Below are positions 8,990 through 17,922 of a DNA stretch of 64,000 nucleotides, piece by piece. The position numbers and the translations under genes were made by a program. Source of the stretch: Candidatus Trichofilum aggregatum (lineage in GTDB: Bacteria > Chloroflexota > Anaerolineae > Promineifilales > Promineifilaceae); the NCBI GenBank assembly GCA_016716885.1, contig JADJUV010000020.1, positions 1 to 64,000 on the forward strand. The letters are read 5' to 3'. The notes under the pieces are model-generated. The model had not been told where the DNA came from and searched no databases. It worked only from the letters and a program-made list of their open reading frames with translations. Within the stretch, counting starts at the first letter, position 1. The number at the start of each line of letters is the position of its first letter.

Positions 8990-9412
8990 TTAAAAATCGT
9001 CGCCGAAGCCGCCCATACTACCCATGCCACCCATGCTGTCGCCGCCCATGCTATCGGCCAGTTCGGGCATCGATTCTTCAATGGAATCAGGTGATTCCCC
9101 TTTTTCCAGGCGGCCCACGACTTCGTTAAACTCATCGGGCATCTCTTCGCCCATTTCCTGGCTCATTTTCCGCATGAATTTGCCCAGGGCGCGGGGGTCT
9201 TCCTCGTCCAATCCGGCCAGCGCGGGATCATCCATGAGGGAATCCATGCGGGCATCTTCGGATTTGGCGACTGACACGCGGTTGATGAGCCGTTTGAGTT
9301 GTTGGCCCTGGCAGTGGGTGCAGGCGGGGGTGACGGTATCGAATTCTTTGTAGCTCAGGAAGAGGCGAACTTTGCGGCCGCAATCCTGACAACGGTAATC
9401 GTAAAATGGCAT
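8990..9412 (-). CDS. FmdB-type zinc-ribbon protein
   Basis: A 140-residue protein that opens with MPFYDYRCQDCG. Cys8, Cys11, Cys31 and Cys34 form the FmdB/CxxC_CXXC_SSSS zinc ribbon, suspected to regulate gene expression though the function is unproven. The rest is acidic and Met-rich and ends in repeated GGDSMGGMGSMGG, a flexible tail. AGGAA lies upstream of the ATG. Faces the SulP gene across a repeat-filled spacer and is divergent from gmk. Confidence 0.8.
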   Translation of the reverse strand: MPFYDYRCQDCGRKVRLFLSYKEFDTVTPACTHCQGQQLKRLINRVSVAKSEDARMDSLMDDPALAGLDEEDPRALGKFMRKMSQEMGEEMPDEFNEVVGRLEKGESPDSIEESMPELADSMGGDSMGGMGSMGGFGDDF

Positions 9413-9490
9413 ATTTGTTTATTCCTGTGATGTTTTCTTGCAATTCATTATACTTTTGCCAAAATAGCTTTTCAACAGAAGCGAGTCAGC

Positions 9491-9592
9491 CATTTCAGCA
9501 CTTCAGCATTTCAGCATTTCAGCACTTCAGCATTTCAGCTTTTTAGCTGACTAGCTGACTGGCTGACTAGCTGACTAGCTGACTAGCTCCCT
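9491..9592. repeat. Short-word spacer (TTCAGCA, TAGCTGAC)
   Basis: Seven or so TTCAGCAYT words are followed by six TAGCTGAC/TGGCTGAC words, directly before the gmk ribosome-binding site. The two word sets can pair (TTCAGC with GCTGAC/GCTGAA). The leader of gmk probably contains this sequence. Confidence 0.8.
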
Positions 9593-9604
9593 TCAAGGAG
9601 AATT

Positions 9605-10222
9605 ATGGAAAACCCTTATGCGCGGCCGCATTATCCTTTGCTCATCGTCATCTCTGGCGCGTCCGGGGTGGGCAAGGACACCATTGCCCGCCACCTGATT
9701 GATCTGCACCCTGACCAATTTCACTTTGTGGTCACGGCCACGACGCGGCCGCCTCGCGCCAATGAAGTTCACGGTCAGGATTATTTCTTTTACACCCCCG
9801 ACCAATTTGCCCATCTCATCGAAACCAACGAGTTGATAGAGTACGCCATTGTCTACAACGATTACAAAGGCATCCCCAAACAGCAAATTCGGGAAGCGAT
9901 GGCCAGTGGCAAAGATGTGATTATGCGGGTAGACATTCAGGGGGCCAAAACCATCCGCAAACTTGTGCCCAATGCTATCACCATTTTCCTGATGGCCGAA
10001 TCAGAGGAAGCGATGGTTCAGCGCCTGCGTGAACGCAAATCGGAAACCCCGGAAGGGTTAAATTTGCGTATTGCTACGGCCCGGCAGGAGTTAAAACGGA
10101 TTGAGGAGTTTGATTACTGTGTGATCAATGCCCAGAGTCGGCAGGAAGAGAGCGCGGCCGCGTTGTTAGCCATTATCTCCGCCGAACACAACCGGGTGAA
10201 ACAGCAACCGGTGATGATCTAA
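9605..10222 (+). CDS. gmk: Guanylate kinase
   Basis: A 205-residue enzyme that phosphorylates GMP to GDP with ATP. The P-loop is GASGVGKDT (residues 18-26), a variant of the usual GPSGVGKGT. The GMP-binding stretch TTRPPRANEVHGQDYFF and the later IEYAIVYNDYKGIPKQQI and VDIQGAKTIRK match the family. Length is normal. AAGGAG lies 6 bases before the ATG. Three GCGGCCGC copies occur near or in the gene, one giving the Arg-Pro of TTRPPR. The P-loop Asp instead of Gly/Ser is unusual, and a guanylate kinase-like paralogue cannot be fully excluded. Confidence 0.85.
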   Translation: MENPYARPHYPLLIVISGASGVGKDTIARHLIDLHPDQFHFVVTATTRPPRANEVHGQDYFFYTPDQFAHLIETNELIEYAIVYNDYKGIPKQQIREAMASGKDVIMRVDIQGAKTIRKLVPNAITIFLMAESEEAMVQRLRERKSETPEGLNLRIATARQELKRIEEFDYCVINAQSRQEESAAALLAIISAEHNRVKQQPVMI

Positions 10223-10238
10223 TTCTCAGGAATAGGGG

Positions 10239-10287
10239 GTGTTACGTGGTGCGTAAATGACGCAACGCAACACGCACCATGCAACAC
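10239..10287. terminator. Hairpin after gmk
   Basis: GTGTTACGTGGTGCGT (10239-10254) pairs with ACGCACCATGCAACAC (10272-10287), 14 of 16 positions. It lies between the convergent gmk and zinc-ribbon genes. No T-run follows, so its terminator role is inferred from position. Confidence 0.5.
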
Positions 10288-10325
10288 GCCATCTAGAACT
10301 TCCCTCTCAACAAACCCTCCCCACC

Positions 10326-10700
10326 CTATATCTCCAACAAATCACGCCAAAACGCTTTGAGGTTCAGCCCCAGACTCCGTTGAGTTAGTTTGTCCAACTC
10401 GCCCCCATCGAGCCAGACACCAAAACAGACCGGGCATGATTCGATAAACACATCAGGGCGATCCAGGTCGGTCAGGCGGGTCATGTGCCCTTCACCCCCA
10501 CAGCGGGGGCAAGGGGCACTGATGACATCATAACGCCGAGCCTCATCCGAAGCTGGGGAGTAAGCGGTGTTTTTCTGTCGCCGCAGCCGACGCAATTCCC
10601 CCACATCCAGCCAAACCCCCTGGCAATTAGGACATTGTTCGACTTCCACCTCATTAAGCTGTTTCATCTCCAATTCATGTTGACATTTAGGGCATTGCAT
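10326..10700 (-). CDS. Double zf-TFIIB zinc-ribbon protein
   Basis: A 124-residue protein with two similar halves. The first has CPKC at 3-6 and CPNCQGVWLDVGEL at 23-36; the second has CPRCGGEG and CPVCFGVWLDGGEL. This CPxC...CPxCxGVWLD layout is the zf-TFIIB family, small zinc proteins of unknown function. No membrane segment. Convergent to gmk and upstream of nothing in the same operon that clarifies its role. Confidence 0.8.
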   Translation of the reverse strand: MQCPKCQHELEMKQLNEVEVEQCPNCQGVWLDVGELRRLRRQKNTAYSPASDEARRYDVISAPCPRCGGEGHMTRLTDLDRPDVFIESCPVCFGVWLDGGELDKLTQRSLGLNLKAFWRDLLEI

Positions 10701-10754
10701 GGGTTCATTCCCTTACTTTAGGCGTGTCAAATATTGACGATAGATGCTGTTGTT

Positions 10755-11114
10755 TTACGTTGCCTGGTTGAGAAAAGTTACAACTTGCTCTCGCACGGCT
10801 TCCGGGCTGAGGGCGCTGGTGTCCAGGTAGAAGTGGCAGTGGGCGCGGGCGTGTTCCAGGCGGTGATGCTGTTCTGCCAACCGTTCCGGGCCGCCATAGG
10901 TGTGAGGGCGACGCAGGGCCGCGGCCGCGACATCTACATCCAGATATATCAACACATCCGGTTGGGTAAACTTCTGCCACATGTAGGGCACATACGAATG
11001 TTCCTGGGCCGGTTGCCGCACCTCATACCCCAACTCAGCCAAAGCGTGCGCCAACATGCTTTTGCCTGAAGAGCAAGGACCAACAAGGGTGATGCGGAGC
11101 GGTGTATGGGACAT
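10755..11114 (-). CDS. Small P-loop NTPase/kinase-like protein
   Basis: A 119-residue protein with a Walker A loop GPCSSGKS at residues 12-19 and a DVLIYLDVD strand resembling a Walker B or substrate loop. It is about the size of a minimal adenylate-kinase-fold nucleotide or shikimate-type kinase, but substrate motifs are not recognised. The frame is complete and begins with ATG without a good ribosome-binding site. Same strand as, but 200+ bp downstream of, the phosphatase gene, with a word-repeat hairpin between. Confidence 0.65.
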   Translation of the reverse strand: MSHTPLRITLVGPCSSGKSMLAHALAELGYEVRQPAQEHSYVPYMWQKFTQPDVLIYLDVDVAAAALRRPHTYGGPERLAEQHHRLEHARAHCHFYLDTSALSPEAVREQVVTFLNQAT

Positions 11115-11196
11115 AGAAGCAAGAATTATGAATTAGGAACAGTGAATTATGAAGGGGATGTTTTTCATCATTCCTAACCTGGATAAACCAGAAACA

Positions 11197-11308
11197 AGAG
11201 AGGAACACAGAGGACGCAGAGAAGACACAGAGATACACAGAGTTTTAAGAAAAGCCTGGATTTTCTCTGTGAATCTCTGTGTCTTCACCTCTGTGTTCTC
11301 TGTGTCAC
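11197..11308. repeat. CACAGAGA / TCTCTGTG fold-back word repeat
   Basis: ACACAGAGGACGCAGAG-type words on the left are complemented by CTCTGTGTTCTCTGTG-type words on the right, giving a long imperfect hairpin. Similar words recur at 3600-3640, 34230-34275, 49355-49425 and 61330-61400. It separates two minus-strand genes. Confidence 0.75.
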
Positions 11309-11363
11309 TGTTTTCTGGCTAACTGTACAAGAAGTAAACTCGTAAAGTAATAATTCATAATTT

Positions 11364-12071
11364 TCACAGGGGTAGCCGCACAGCCAGGCGACGAACAGGA
11401 TCGCCCTGGGCGGCGAGAACGGAGACAACCAGCAGGCTGATGTCGTCACGGGGGCGGCCCAAATCTTTGGCGACAGCTTCGTTGAGGAGGGTATCGGCAA
11501 TGGTGGTGGGGTCGAAGATGTCGTCGGCGAAAAGTTGGTTCGCGGCCGCGACCGGATCATAGGCTCCCTGTCCACTCAGTGTCCCGGCATGGCGCAGGCC
11601 GTCTGTAAACACAATCACGACCGTGCCCACAGCGATGGGCAGTTCGGTGATGACTGGTTTGGTGTGTTTGCGTACCCCCACGCTTTCTGATGGCTCATTG
11701 AGCACCAACAGACCCCCCTCACAGGTGCGAATAATCACCGGGGATTCATTGTTGCGCGAAATCACAAACGTCTTGGAATCCATATCAATGGAGAGAATAT
11801 TGAGGGTGGCGCTGACCTTGCCCCCCCGGTAGGTGTAGAGGTAATCCTGGGCGGCGCGCGCGGCCGCGCCATCACGCACCCCCTCAGCCAACAGTTGAAT
11901 CGCTTTCCGGGCCACCACATTGCTGATGTTCTTGGCCGACTTGCCGCTCCGTTGCCCATCTACCAACACAAACGACAATCCGCCATGCGGCCGCTCCACC
12001 ATCTCCAGCGTGTCCCCACTTTCCGAGACGGCATATTTATTGATTTTGGCGACTGCCACACGTACTTCCAT
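11364..12071 (-). CDS. SpoIIE/PP2C-type protein phosphatase
   Basis: A 235-residue soluble protein. VLVDGQRSGKSA near residue 40 corresponds to the DGxGxG metal-binding loop of SpoIIE/PP2C phosphatases, VVIVFTDGLRHA to the second acidic motif and GRPRDDISLLVV to the final Asp-Asp motif. Such Mn/Mg-dependent phosphatases act on Ser/Thr of anti-sigma antagonists or other regulators. There is no sensor domain in the protein. It lies about 100 bp downstream of the ABC-cNMP exporter on the same strand, so the two may be co-transcribed and functionally linked; this is inference. Confidence 0.8.
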   Translation of the reverse strand: MEVRVAVAKINKYAVSESGDTLEMVERPHGGLSFVLVDGQRSGKSAKNISNVVARKAIQLLAEGVRDGAAARAAQDYLYTYRGGKVSATLNILSIDMDSKTFVISRNNESPVIIRTCEGGLLVLNEPSESVGVRKHTKPVITELPIAVGTVVIVFTDGLRHAGTLSGQGAYDPVAAANQLFADDIFDPTTIADTLLNEAVAKDLGRPRDDISLLVVSVLAAQGDPVRRLAVRLPL

Positions 12072-12088
12072 CAGACTTCCACCTTTGG

Positions 12089-12178
12089 TAGCTTTTCAGC
12101 AGCTTCAGCATTTCAGCATTTCAGCCAAGAAGCTGACCCGCTGACCCGCTGACCGGCTGACTCGCTGACTCGCTTCTC
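12089..12178. repeat. Short-word spacer (TTTCAGCA, CTGACCCG, CTGACTCG)
   Basis: CATTTCAGCA words are followed by four to five CGCTGACYC words, between the ABC-cNMP gene and the phosphatase gene. Parts can fold (TTCAGC with GCTGAC). Same word class as 9491-9592 but with different word counts. Confidence 0.75.
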
Positions 12179-14405
12179 AGCTTTCTTGCCCCACCACCTG
12201 TTGCCAGGTCTGTAAATTGAGGGTACTCTGAGCAATACGTCGCTCCAATGCCGGGGTGATTTGGGGCAAACGGGCCACCAACTGCAAAAACTGTTCCTGC
12301 GACAGGGTTAAAAACAGACAGGCTCGGGCTGTCTGAATTGTAGCATTACGGGGCCTGTCTTGTAACAAAGCCATCTCCCCAAAATGATCCCCATCCTCTA
12401 ACAGTTCCAGGGCGTGGTTTTGCCCGTCCGCTCCCAAGGCCAAAACCTCTACCTGCCCCCGGACAATCAAATAAAACTTATCACCCGTCTCACCCTGGTT
12501 AAAAACGGTTTGCCCGGCCTCGAAATATTCCGAGCGAAACTGCGGCACAATCTGCTCCAGGGCCGATTCATCCAAGTCGGCAAACAGCGCCACATGCCGC
12601 AACCGCCCCGCTTCCACCCGTGCCTGTCGCCCATCTTTACTGACTTCAAACCCACTTTGTTTCTGCCACAACTCGTGATAAATACCCTGACGCGCCAGTA
12701 ATGCCTCGTGTGTTCCTTGTTCGCTGAGTTGCCCATCGTGCATGACAAAAATTTGGTTGGCCTGTTGGGCTGAGGCCAGACGATGGGTCACAGAAATGAC
12801 GGTACGGCCTTGCGCCAACTGGACCAACATCTCATTGATGGCCGCCTCCGTACCTGGGTCTAGCGCCGAGGTGGCTTCATCTAACAACAAAATGGTTGGA
12901 TGAGACAAAATGGCGCGGGCAATGGCTAACCGTTGCCGTTGTCCGCCGGAGAGCCGCCCCCCGGCTTCACCGACCAGGCTATGATAGCCATCTGGCAGGC
13001 TGGCAATGAGGTCGTGAATTTCGGCGGCGCGCGCGGCCGCGACCACTTCTTCATCACTCGCCGACGGTTGTCCCAGGCGGATATTCTCCATAATGGTGGT
13101 GTTAAACAGGAAATTATCCTGAAACACCGCACTCATCTGCTGGCGCAAGGAGTGTTGGCTGGCCTGACGGATATCTATGCCATCCAGCCTGATCTGCCCG
13201 GTTTCCGGTTCGTAAAAACGCATGAGCAAACTCAATACTGTGCTCTTGCCCGAACCGCTTGAACCAACAAAGGCCACCGACTGTCCGGCAGGAATGGTCA
13301 GATTCAATTGATTCAGGTTTTTCTTTTCCCCGGAATAACTAAATGTCACCTGCTCAAAGGTAATCTCCTGGCTGAGTTTGGGTAACTCACAAGCATCGGC
13401 CACATCAACCACCATCACCGGAGCCAGCAACAGTTCTTCAATGCGCTGAATACCTCCCGCGGCTTCGATAAGGGTGGGCACCACTTTCTTGGCAAATTCG
13501 TAAATATCTTTGGTCACAGAACCGAGAATGGTGATGAACGCCACCAACGAACCGGCGGTGATGACCCCCCGAAAAGCCAGGTCTGCCCCCAAAACGGTGA
13601 TCAGCAGTTGAATGAGCAGGACAACCAGGCTGGATGTTTTGCCCACCAGGGCGATGGCCAGACGGGTGCGCACGGTCAAGGCGCGCAATTCGGTTAGCTT
13701 TTCATCAAACCGGGCGGTCATCAGATTTTCCAGGCCAAAGGTTTTGATCACCTGCTGTGCCCGCACGCTTTCTTGCACCGTGTTGACCAACTCCCCTTCA
13801 CTGGCCTTAAACGCATAATTGGCAGCCACCGAACGTGGCACCAGGCTCCGGGTAAGGATGATCACCGTGGGCAGGAGCGCCATGGTTACCAGAGCCAGTC
13901 GCCAGTCCAGATAAAACAGCAAGGGCAGGTTGATCGCCAGGCTGATGATTGTCAGAACGGTATTGAGGAAGGCCTGGGTGTAACCCGCTTCCAGGGCTTT
14001 TAGATCGGTGCCGAAACGGGTGAGAATATCGCCCAGCTTGGTTTGCACAAAAAAGCCAGCCGAAAGTCGTTGTAGTTGCAGGTACAACTGGCGGCGCACG
14101 CCGTTGCTAATATGGGCGGAAGCCTGGGCGTTAACAGATTCGCCCCCCAGGATAGCGATGACGACCACCACAAAAGCCAGCAAAAGCCCGGTGATGATGA
14201 GGCTGAGGGGGGGATTGTTGGTTCCTGCCAGGACGTTGTCTATGATGAGTTTGAGGCTGAGGGCGAAGGCGGTGTGGAAAAGCTGTTGCACCAGGAGCGC
14301 GGTGATGGTCAGGATGGTGAGGCGCGGCAATTGCCGCCAGGCCCGACCGGCCCGCCGAAGGACGCCGAAGATGGTGAGGGACGCGGCCGCGTTGCGGTTT
14401 TCCAT
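12177..14405 (-). CDS. ABC exporter half-transporter with C-terminal cNMP-binding domain
   Basis: About 742 residues from the ATG at 14405, which has AGGGA 9 bases upstream (a GTG at 14504 in frame is less likely). Residues ~20-320 form the six-helix type-I ABC exporter membrane domain. The ATPase shows VGSSGSGKST (Walker A), LSGGQRQRLAIARAI (signature), ILLLDEATSALD (Walker B) and VTHRLAS (switch His). The last ~150 residues form a cNMP domain with GDHFGEMALLQDRPRNATIQT as phosphate cassette. A regulatory cNMP domain fused to an exporter suggests transport gated by cyclic nucleotide. Cargo is unknown; no peptidase C39 domain is present. The SpoIIE phosphatase gene follows. Confidence 0.88.
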   Translation of the reverse strand: MENRNAAASLTIFGVLRRAGRAWRQLPRLTILTITALLVQQLFHTAFALSLKLIIDNVLAGTNNPPLSLIITGLLLAFVVVVIAILGGESVNAQASAHISNGVRRQLYLQLQRLSAGFFVQTKLGDILTRFGTDLKALEAGYTQAFLNTVLTIISLAINLPLLFYLDWRLALVTMALLPTVIILTRSLVPRSVAANYAFKASEGELVNTVQESVRAQQVIKTFGLENLMTARFDEKLTELRALTVRTRLAIALVGKTSSLVVLLIQLLITVLGADLAFRGVITAGSLVAFITILGSVTKDIYEFAKKVVPTLIEAAGGIQRIEELLLAPVMVVDVADACELPKLSQEITFEQVTFSYSGEKKNLNQLNLTIPAGQSVAFVGSSGSGKSTVLSLLMRFYEPETGQIRLDGIDIRQASQHSLRQQMSAVFQDNFLFNTTIMENIRLGQPSASDEEVVAAARAAEIHDLIASLPDGYHSLVGEAGGRLSGGQRQRLAIARAILSHPTILLLDEATSALDPGTEAAINEMLVQLAQGRTVISVTHRLASAQQANQIFVMHDGQLSEQGTHEALLARQGIYHELWQKQSGFEVSKDGRQARVEAGRLRHVALFADLDESALEQIVPQFRSEYFEAGQTVFNQGETGDKFYLIVRGQVEVLALGADGQNHALELLEDGDHFGEMALLQDRPRNATIQTARACLFLTLSQEQFLQLVARLPQITPALERRIAQSTLNLQTWQQVVGQES

Positions 14406-14708
14406 AATGGCATTCCCTGGCAAAAAGGTGATCCACTCTTCTGCCTGCTCTGGTGTAGACGGATATAACGTTTGGGCACGAAATGGGGAACTGGCTATCC
14501 CCACAACCCTGACGAACTTTTTAGGCCACGAGTGTCACGTATGACACAAACCGAAAGTATCTATTCCGCTGTCAGAACTTATTCCTACGCTCTGCGTGGG
14601 AATATCATCTGGGACGCCTCCGCGTCCTCACGACCCAGAGCGGTCGAAGGGGAGCTCTCAACGCGGAGGGCGTGGAATCGAGGACCAAGCTACAGCCGGA
14701 AACAATTG

Positions 14709-14740
14709 AAGGATGAAAGGGGTGTTTCCCCTTCATCCTT
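14709..14740. terminator. Terminator-like hairpin downstream of aspS
   Basis: AAGGATGAAAGGGG pairs with CCCCTTCATCCTT around a TGTTT loop, with one bulged base. It lies just after the aspS stop on the minus strand. Only a few T residues follow on that strand. Confidence 0.55.
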
Positions 14741-14755
14741 CCTAATTCATCCTGC

Positions 14756-16522
14756 CTAATTCTTCACAGTGATGTGCAGATCATCCAACTGCCGTTGCAC
14801 CACTTCCGACGGCGCATCGGCCATGAGGTCGGTGGCCTGGGCGGTTTTGGGGAAAGCCATCACTTCGCGGATGTTGGGTTCGCCACACATGAGGGCCACG
14901 ATGCGGTCAATACCGGGGGCAATGCCCCCATGCGGCGGCGCACCATACTCAAACGCTTCCAGCATGTGCCCAAACTGCTCTTTGGCCGTCTCCACCGAGA
15001 AACCGATCATCTGCATGATTTTGTTTTGCAGGGTGCGTTCATGGATACGGATACTGCCACCCGCCACTTCAAAGCCATTGCACACCAGGTCATATTGTTC
15101 ACTCAACACGGCGTGAGGGTCAGTGTCTAACAACGGAATGTGCTCTCGTTTGGGTGAGGTGAACATGTGGTGGCTGGGGGCCAGATGCTCCCCTTCTAAC
15201 GATTCTTCAAACAGAGGAAAATCTACCACCCAGCAGAGGGCCAGCTCTTTTTTGTCGGTGTAACCCAGGCGGCGGGCCATCTCCTGGCGTAAGCTACTGA
15301 GAACATTGTGCACCAGGGCTTTTTCGTCGCTGGAGATGAGGATGAGGTCGCCGGGTTTGGCCTGGAGCCGTTCGGTGAGGGCCAGGAGTTGCTCTACGGT
15401 GAAAAACTTGACGATGGGGCCACGGATTTCGCCATTTTCGGCGTTGATAGCCAGCCAGGCCAAAGCTTTGGCCCCATTGGCGCGGGCCAGGTCTTCCAGT
15501 TCGGTGAGCTGTTTGCGGCTGTAATCGCCACATTTGGGCACGCAGATGGCTTTGGTGGGACGGTTCGCGGCCGCGTTCTCCGCAAACACCCTAAACGCAC
15601 TACTCGCCACCAGGTCCGTGATGTCGTTGAGTTCCAACCCATAACGAATATCGGGCCGGTCTGTGCCGTAGCGTTCGGTGGCTTCTTTGTAGCTCAAGCG
15701 GGGGAACTGCTCATAAGCCAGGGGAACCAGGCTCACTTCCCTGATCATGCCCCGCACCAGCTCTTCGACCAGATCAAGAATGTCATCCCGCTCCACAAAG
15801 CTCATCTCCATATCCAACTGGGTAAATTCCGGCTGGCGGTCGGCCCGTAAATCCTCATCACGGAAACAGCGGGCGATCTGGAAGTAACGCTCAATGCCCG
15901 CCACCATGAGCAGTTGTTTGAGCTGTTGGGGGCTTTGCGGCAGGGCATAAAATTTGCCCGGATGCACCCGGCTGGGCACCAGATAGTCCCGTGCCCCTTC
16001 CGGTGTGCTTTTGAACAAAATGGGGGTTTCGATTTCCAGAAAACCTCGTTTGTCCAAAAAGTCGCGGATGTATTTGATGGCTTTGTGGCGCACAGTCAGG
16101 TTGCGCTGGAGCCGTTCGCGGCGCAAATCCAGGTAACGGTATTTGAGTCGGAGCGATTCGTCTACCGTTTCTTCCCGGTCAATGGCGAAGGGGGTTGTTT
16201 TGGCCGGGGAGAGAATGACCACCTGGTCGGCCAGCACCTCAATGTCGCCGGTGGGCAGGTTAGGGTTTTGTTGCCCCTGCGGCCGCGGCGAGACCACCCC
16301 TGTTACCTGTATCACAAATTCGGAGCGAATCTGTTCGCTCAAGGTAAACGCGGACGGGTTGCGGCCGCTGTCTACCACCACTTGTGTTTTGCCATCCCGA
16401 TCCCGCAAATCAATAAAAATAACCCCGCCCATATCGCGGCGTTTGTTGACCCAACCGGCCAGCGTCACCGTCTGTCCCACCTGTTCCAAACGCAACGCGC
16501 CAGCATGATGTGTTTTCAGCAT
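14756..16522 (-). CDS. aspS: Aspartyl-tRNA synthetase (bacterial type)
   Basis: 588 residues, normal for bacterial AspRS. The N-terminal OB fold recognises the anticodon (VTLAGWVNKRRDMGGVIFIDLRD). The class II core has motif 2 FRDEDLRADRQPEFTQLDMEMSF and motif 3 GIDRIVALM near the C-terminus, with the bacteria-specific GAD insertion between (around residues 290-400) and FPLFEE before the HHMFTSP segment. It charges tRNA-Asp; whether it is discriminating or not cannot be told here. AAGGAT is 7 bases before the ATG. Divergent from pdhA. Confidence 0.96.
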   Translation of the reverse strand: MLKTHHAGALRLEQVGQTVTLAGWVNKRRDMGGVIFIDLRDRDGKTQVVVDSGRNPSAFTLSEQIRSEFVIQVTGVVSPRPQGQQNPNLPTGDIEVLADQVVILSPAKTTPFAIDREETVDESLRLKYRYLDLRRERLQRNLTVRHKAIKYIRDFLDKRGFLEIETPILFKSTPEGARDYLVPSRVHPGKFYALPQSPQQLKQLLMVAGIERYFQIARCFRDEDLRADRQPEFTQLDMEMSFVERDDILDLVEELVRGMIREVSLVPLAYEQFPRLSYKEATERYGTDRPDIRYGLELNDITDLVASSAFRVFAENAAANRPTKAICVPKCGDYSRKQLTELEDLARANGAKALAWLAINAENGEIRGPIVKFFTVEQLLALTERLQAKPGDLILISSDEKALVHNVLSSLRQEMARRLGYTDKKELALCWVVDFPLFEESLEGEHLAPSHHMFTSPKREHIPLLDTDPHAVLSEQYDLVCNGFEVAGGSIRIHERTLQNKIMQMIGFSVETAKEQFGHMLEAFEYGAPPHGGIAPGIDRIVALMCGEPNIREVMAFPKTAQATDLMADAPSEVVQRQLDDLHITVKN

Positions 16523-16623
16523 AATCTTTATCCTTCACAAAAGTGTATAGGCAGTATCAGGCACTGCCTGAAGGCTAATTCTATCTGTCCTCTTTACCCT
16601 GTCCAAACTTGGGGAGGCGGGGA

Positions 16624-16715
16624 GGGGGAGACTGAGAGACTGACTGAGGGACTGAAAGACTACGAGTGTCCAACTCGCCACCTGCAACCTGCAACCTGCC
16701 ACTCGCCACTCGCTC
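16624..16715. repeat. Short-word spacer (GAGAGACTGA, CCACCTGCAACCTG, CTCGCCACT)
   Basis: Three word types follow each other between aspS and pdhA: GACTGA words, CTGCAAC words and CGCCACT words. No gene. Confidence 0.7.
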
Positions 16716-16860
16716 CCCGCCCCCAAAACCCCATCTGTGCCAGTCCTGAAAAATTTGCTAAACTTATTCACTACAACATCATCATGTTGTTGTAATTATT
16801 TGCGGCCGCAGGCCCACACCAACACTCGTGCTAACACGAACATCATCTCAAGGAACGAGT

Positions 16861-16945
16861 GCACAGAAGAATGACAGCCAGTAATCTGGTCGCCATAGGG
16901 TGTTTACTGGTAACTGTCATCTTCTTCCCCCTGTTCCTTTGTGCA
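16861..16945 (+). promoter_or_regulatory. Long hairpin leader upstream of pdhA
   Basis: AGAAGAATGACAGCCAGTAA (16865-16884) pairs with the strand at 16904-16925 (TTACTGG, CTGTCAT, CTTCT blocks) with small bulges, and GCACA at 16861 can close with TGTGC at 16941. It ends about 10 bases before the AAAGGAG of pdhA. A structured 5' leader that could control translation or transcript stability of the pdh operon is possible; it matches no riboswitch family that I recognise. Confidence 0.45.
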
Positions 16946-16959
16946 AAAAGGAGTTGTGA

Positions 16960-17922
16960 ATGGATAAGGAAACCCTTCTCCGCTGGTATCGCCAGATGGT
17001 ACTCATCCGTACCTTTGAGCAGAAATGCTCAGAGCTGTACCAGCAAGGCAAAATTGGTGGCTTCTTGCATCTGTACATCGGGCAAGAAGCGATTGCTGTC
17101 GGGACAATCAACGCCCGCAAGGCATCAGATCACATCATCACGGCTTACCGGGATCATGCCCACGCCATTATGGCCGGTACGGATGTGAAATATCTGATGG
17201 CCGAAATGCTGGGCAAAGCCACGGGCATCAGCAAGGGCCGAGGTGGCTCTATGCATCTGGCCGATGTCAGTAAAAATTATTGGGGGGGCTACGGCATCGT
17301 GGGCGGCCATGTGCCGCTCGGCGTCGGCATTGCCCTGGCCGAACAATACAAAGGCACCGATAGCGCGGTATTGTGTTACATGGGCGATGGCTCAACCAAC
17401 ATTGGTTATTTCCATGAGGCTCTGAACCTGGCCGGCGTATGGGATTTACCGGTTGTTTTTATTGTGGAGAACAACCAGTATGGCATGGGTACAGCTGTGG
17501 ATCGGGCGTCTGCCGTGCCCACAATGGTGGAAAAAGCGGCCGCGTATGGCATGAAAGGTAAAAAGGTAGACGGCATGAATGTGTTTGAAGTCTACAACGC
17601 CACCGAAAAGGCCCTTCAGGCGGTGCGGAAAGGCAAAGCACCCCAATTCCTGGAGATGATTACCTATCGCTTCGAGGGGCACAGCATGGGCGACCCCCTA
17701 CGCTACCGCACCAAAGAAGAAGTTCACAAATGGCAAGAGACCGATCCCATCGGCATCTTAGAAAAGCGTATTTTGGACGAAGAGCACGGGACGAAAGAAG
17801 AGATGGATGCGCTGGACGAGGAAGCGAAACAAGAGATCGCGGCCGCGGTACAGTTTGCTGAAGAATCCCCCTTCCCCGAACTAGATACGCTGTTTGACCA
17901 TATTTACGCCAGCCCGAAATAA
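16960..17922 (+). CDS. pdhA: Pyruvate dehydrogenase E1 component, alpha subunit
   Basis: 320 residues, typical for the heterotetrameric E1 alpha chain. Thiamine diphosphate motif GDGSTNIGYFHEALNLAGVWDLPVVF...ENNQYGMGT (GDG to NN) lies at about residues 145-185. FEGHSMGDPLRYR is the phosphorylation-loop equivalent that contacts ThDP. With the beta subunit it decarboxylates pyruvate (or a branched-chain 2-oxo acid) and loads the acetyl group onto lipoyl-E2. AAAGGAG lies 7 bases before the ATG. First gene of pdhA-pdhB-pdhC; E3 is not in this window. An acetoin dehydrogenase or branched-chain enzyme is an alternative by sequence. Confidence 0.9.
   Translation: MDKETLLRWYRQMVLIRTFEQKCSELYQQGKIGGFLHLYIGQEAIAVGTINARKASDHIITAYRDHAHAIMAGTDVKYLMAEMLGKATGISKGRGGSMHLADVSKNYWGGYGIVGGHVPLGVGIALAEQYKGTDSAVLCYMGDGSTNIGYFHEALNLAGVWDLPVVFIVENNQYGMGTAVDRASAVPTMVEKAAAYGMKGKKVDGMNVFEVYNATEKALQAVRKGKAPQFLEMITYRFEGHSMGDPLRYRTKEEVHKWQETDPIGILEKRILDEEHGTKEEMDALDEEAKQEIAAAVQFAEESPFPELDTLFDHIYASPK

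Noticed and set aside
9491..9592. Word-repeat spacers as CRISPR or attachment sites
   Set aside because: Repeated words are too short (6-9 bp) and contiguous, with different words at each locus.
16859..17188. 109-residue frame overlapping the pdhA start
   Set aside because: It lies in the leader hairpin and out of frame with the clear pdhA gene.
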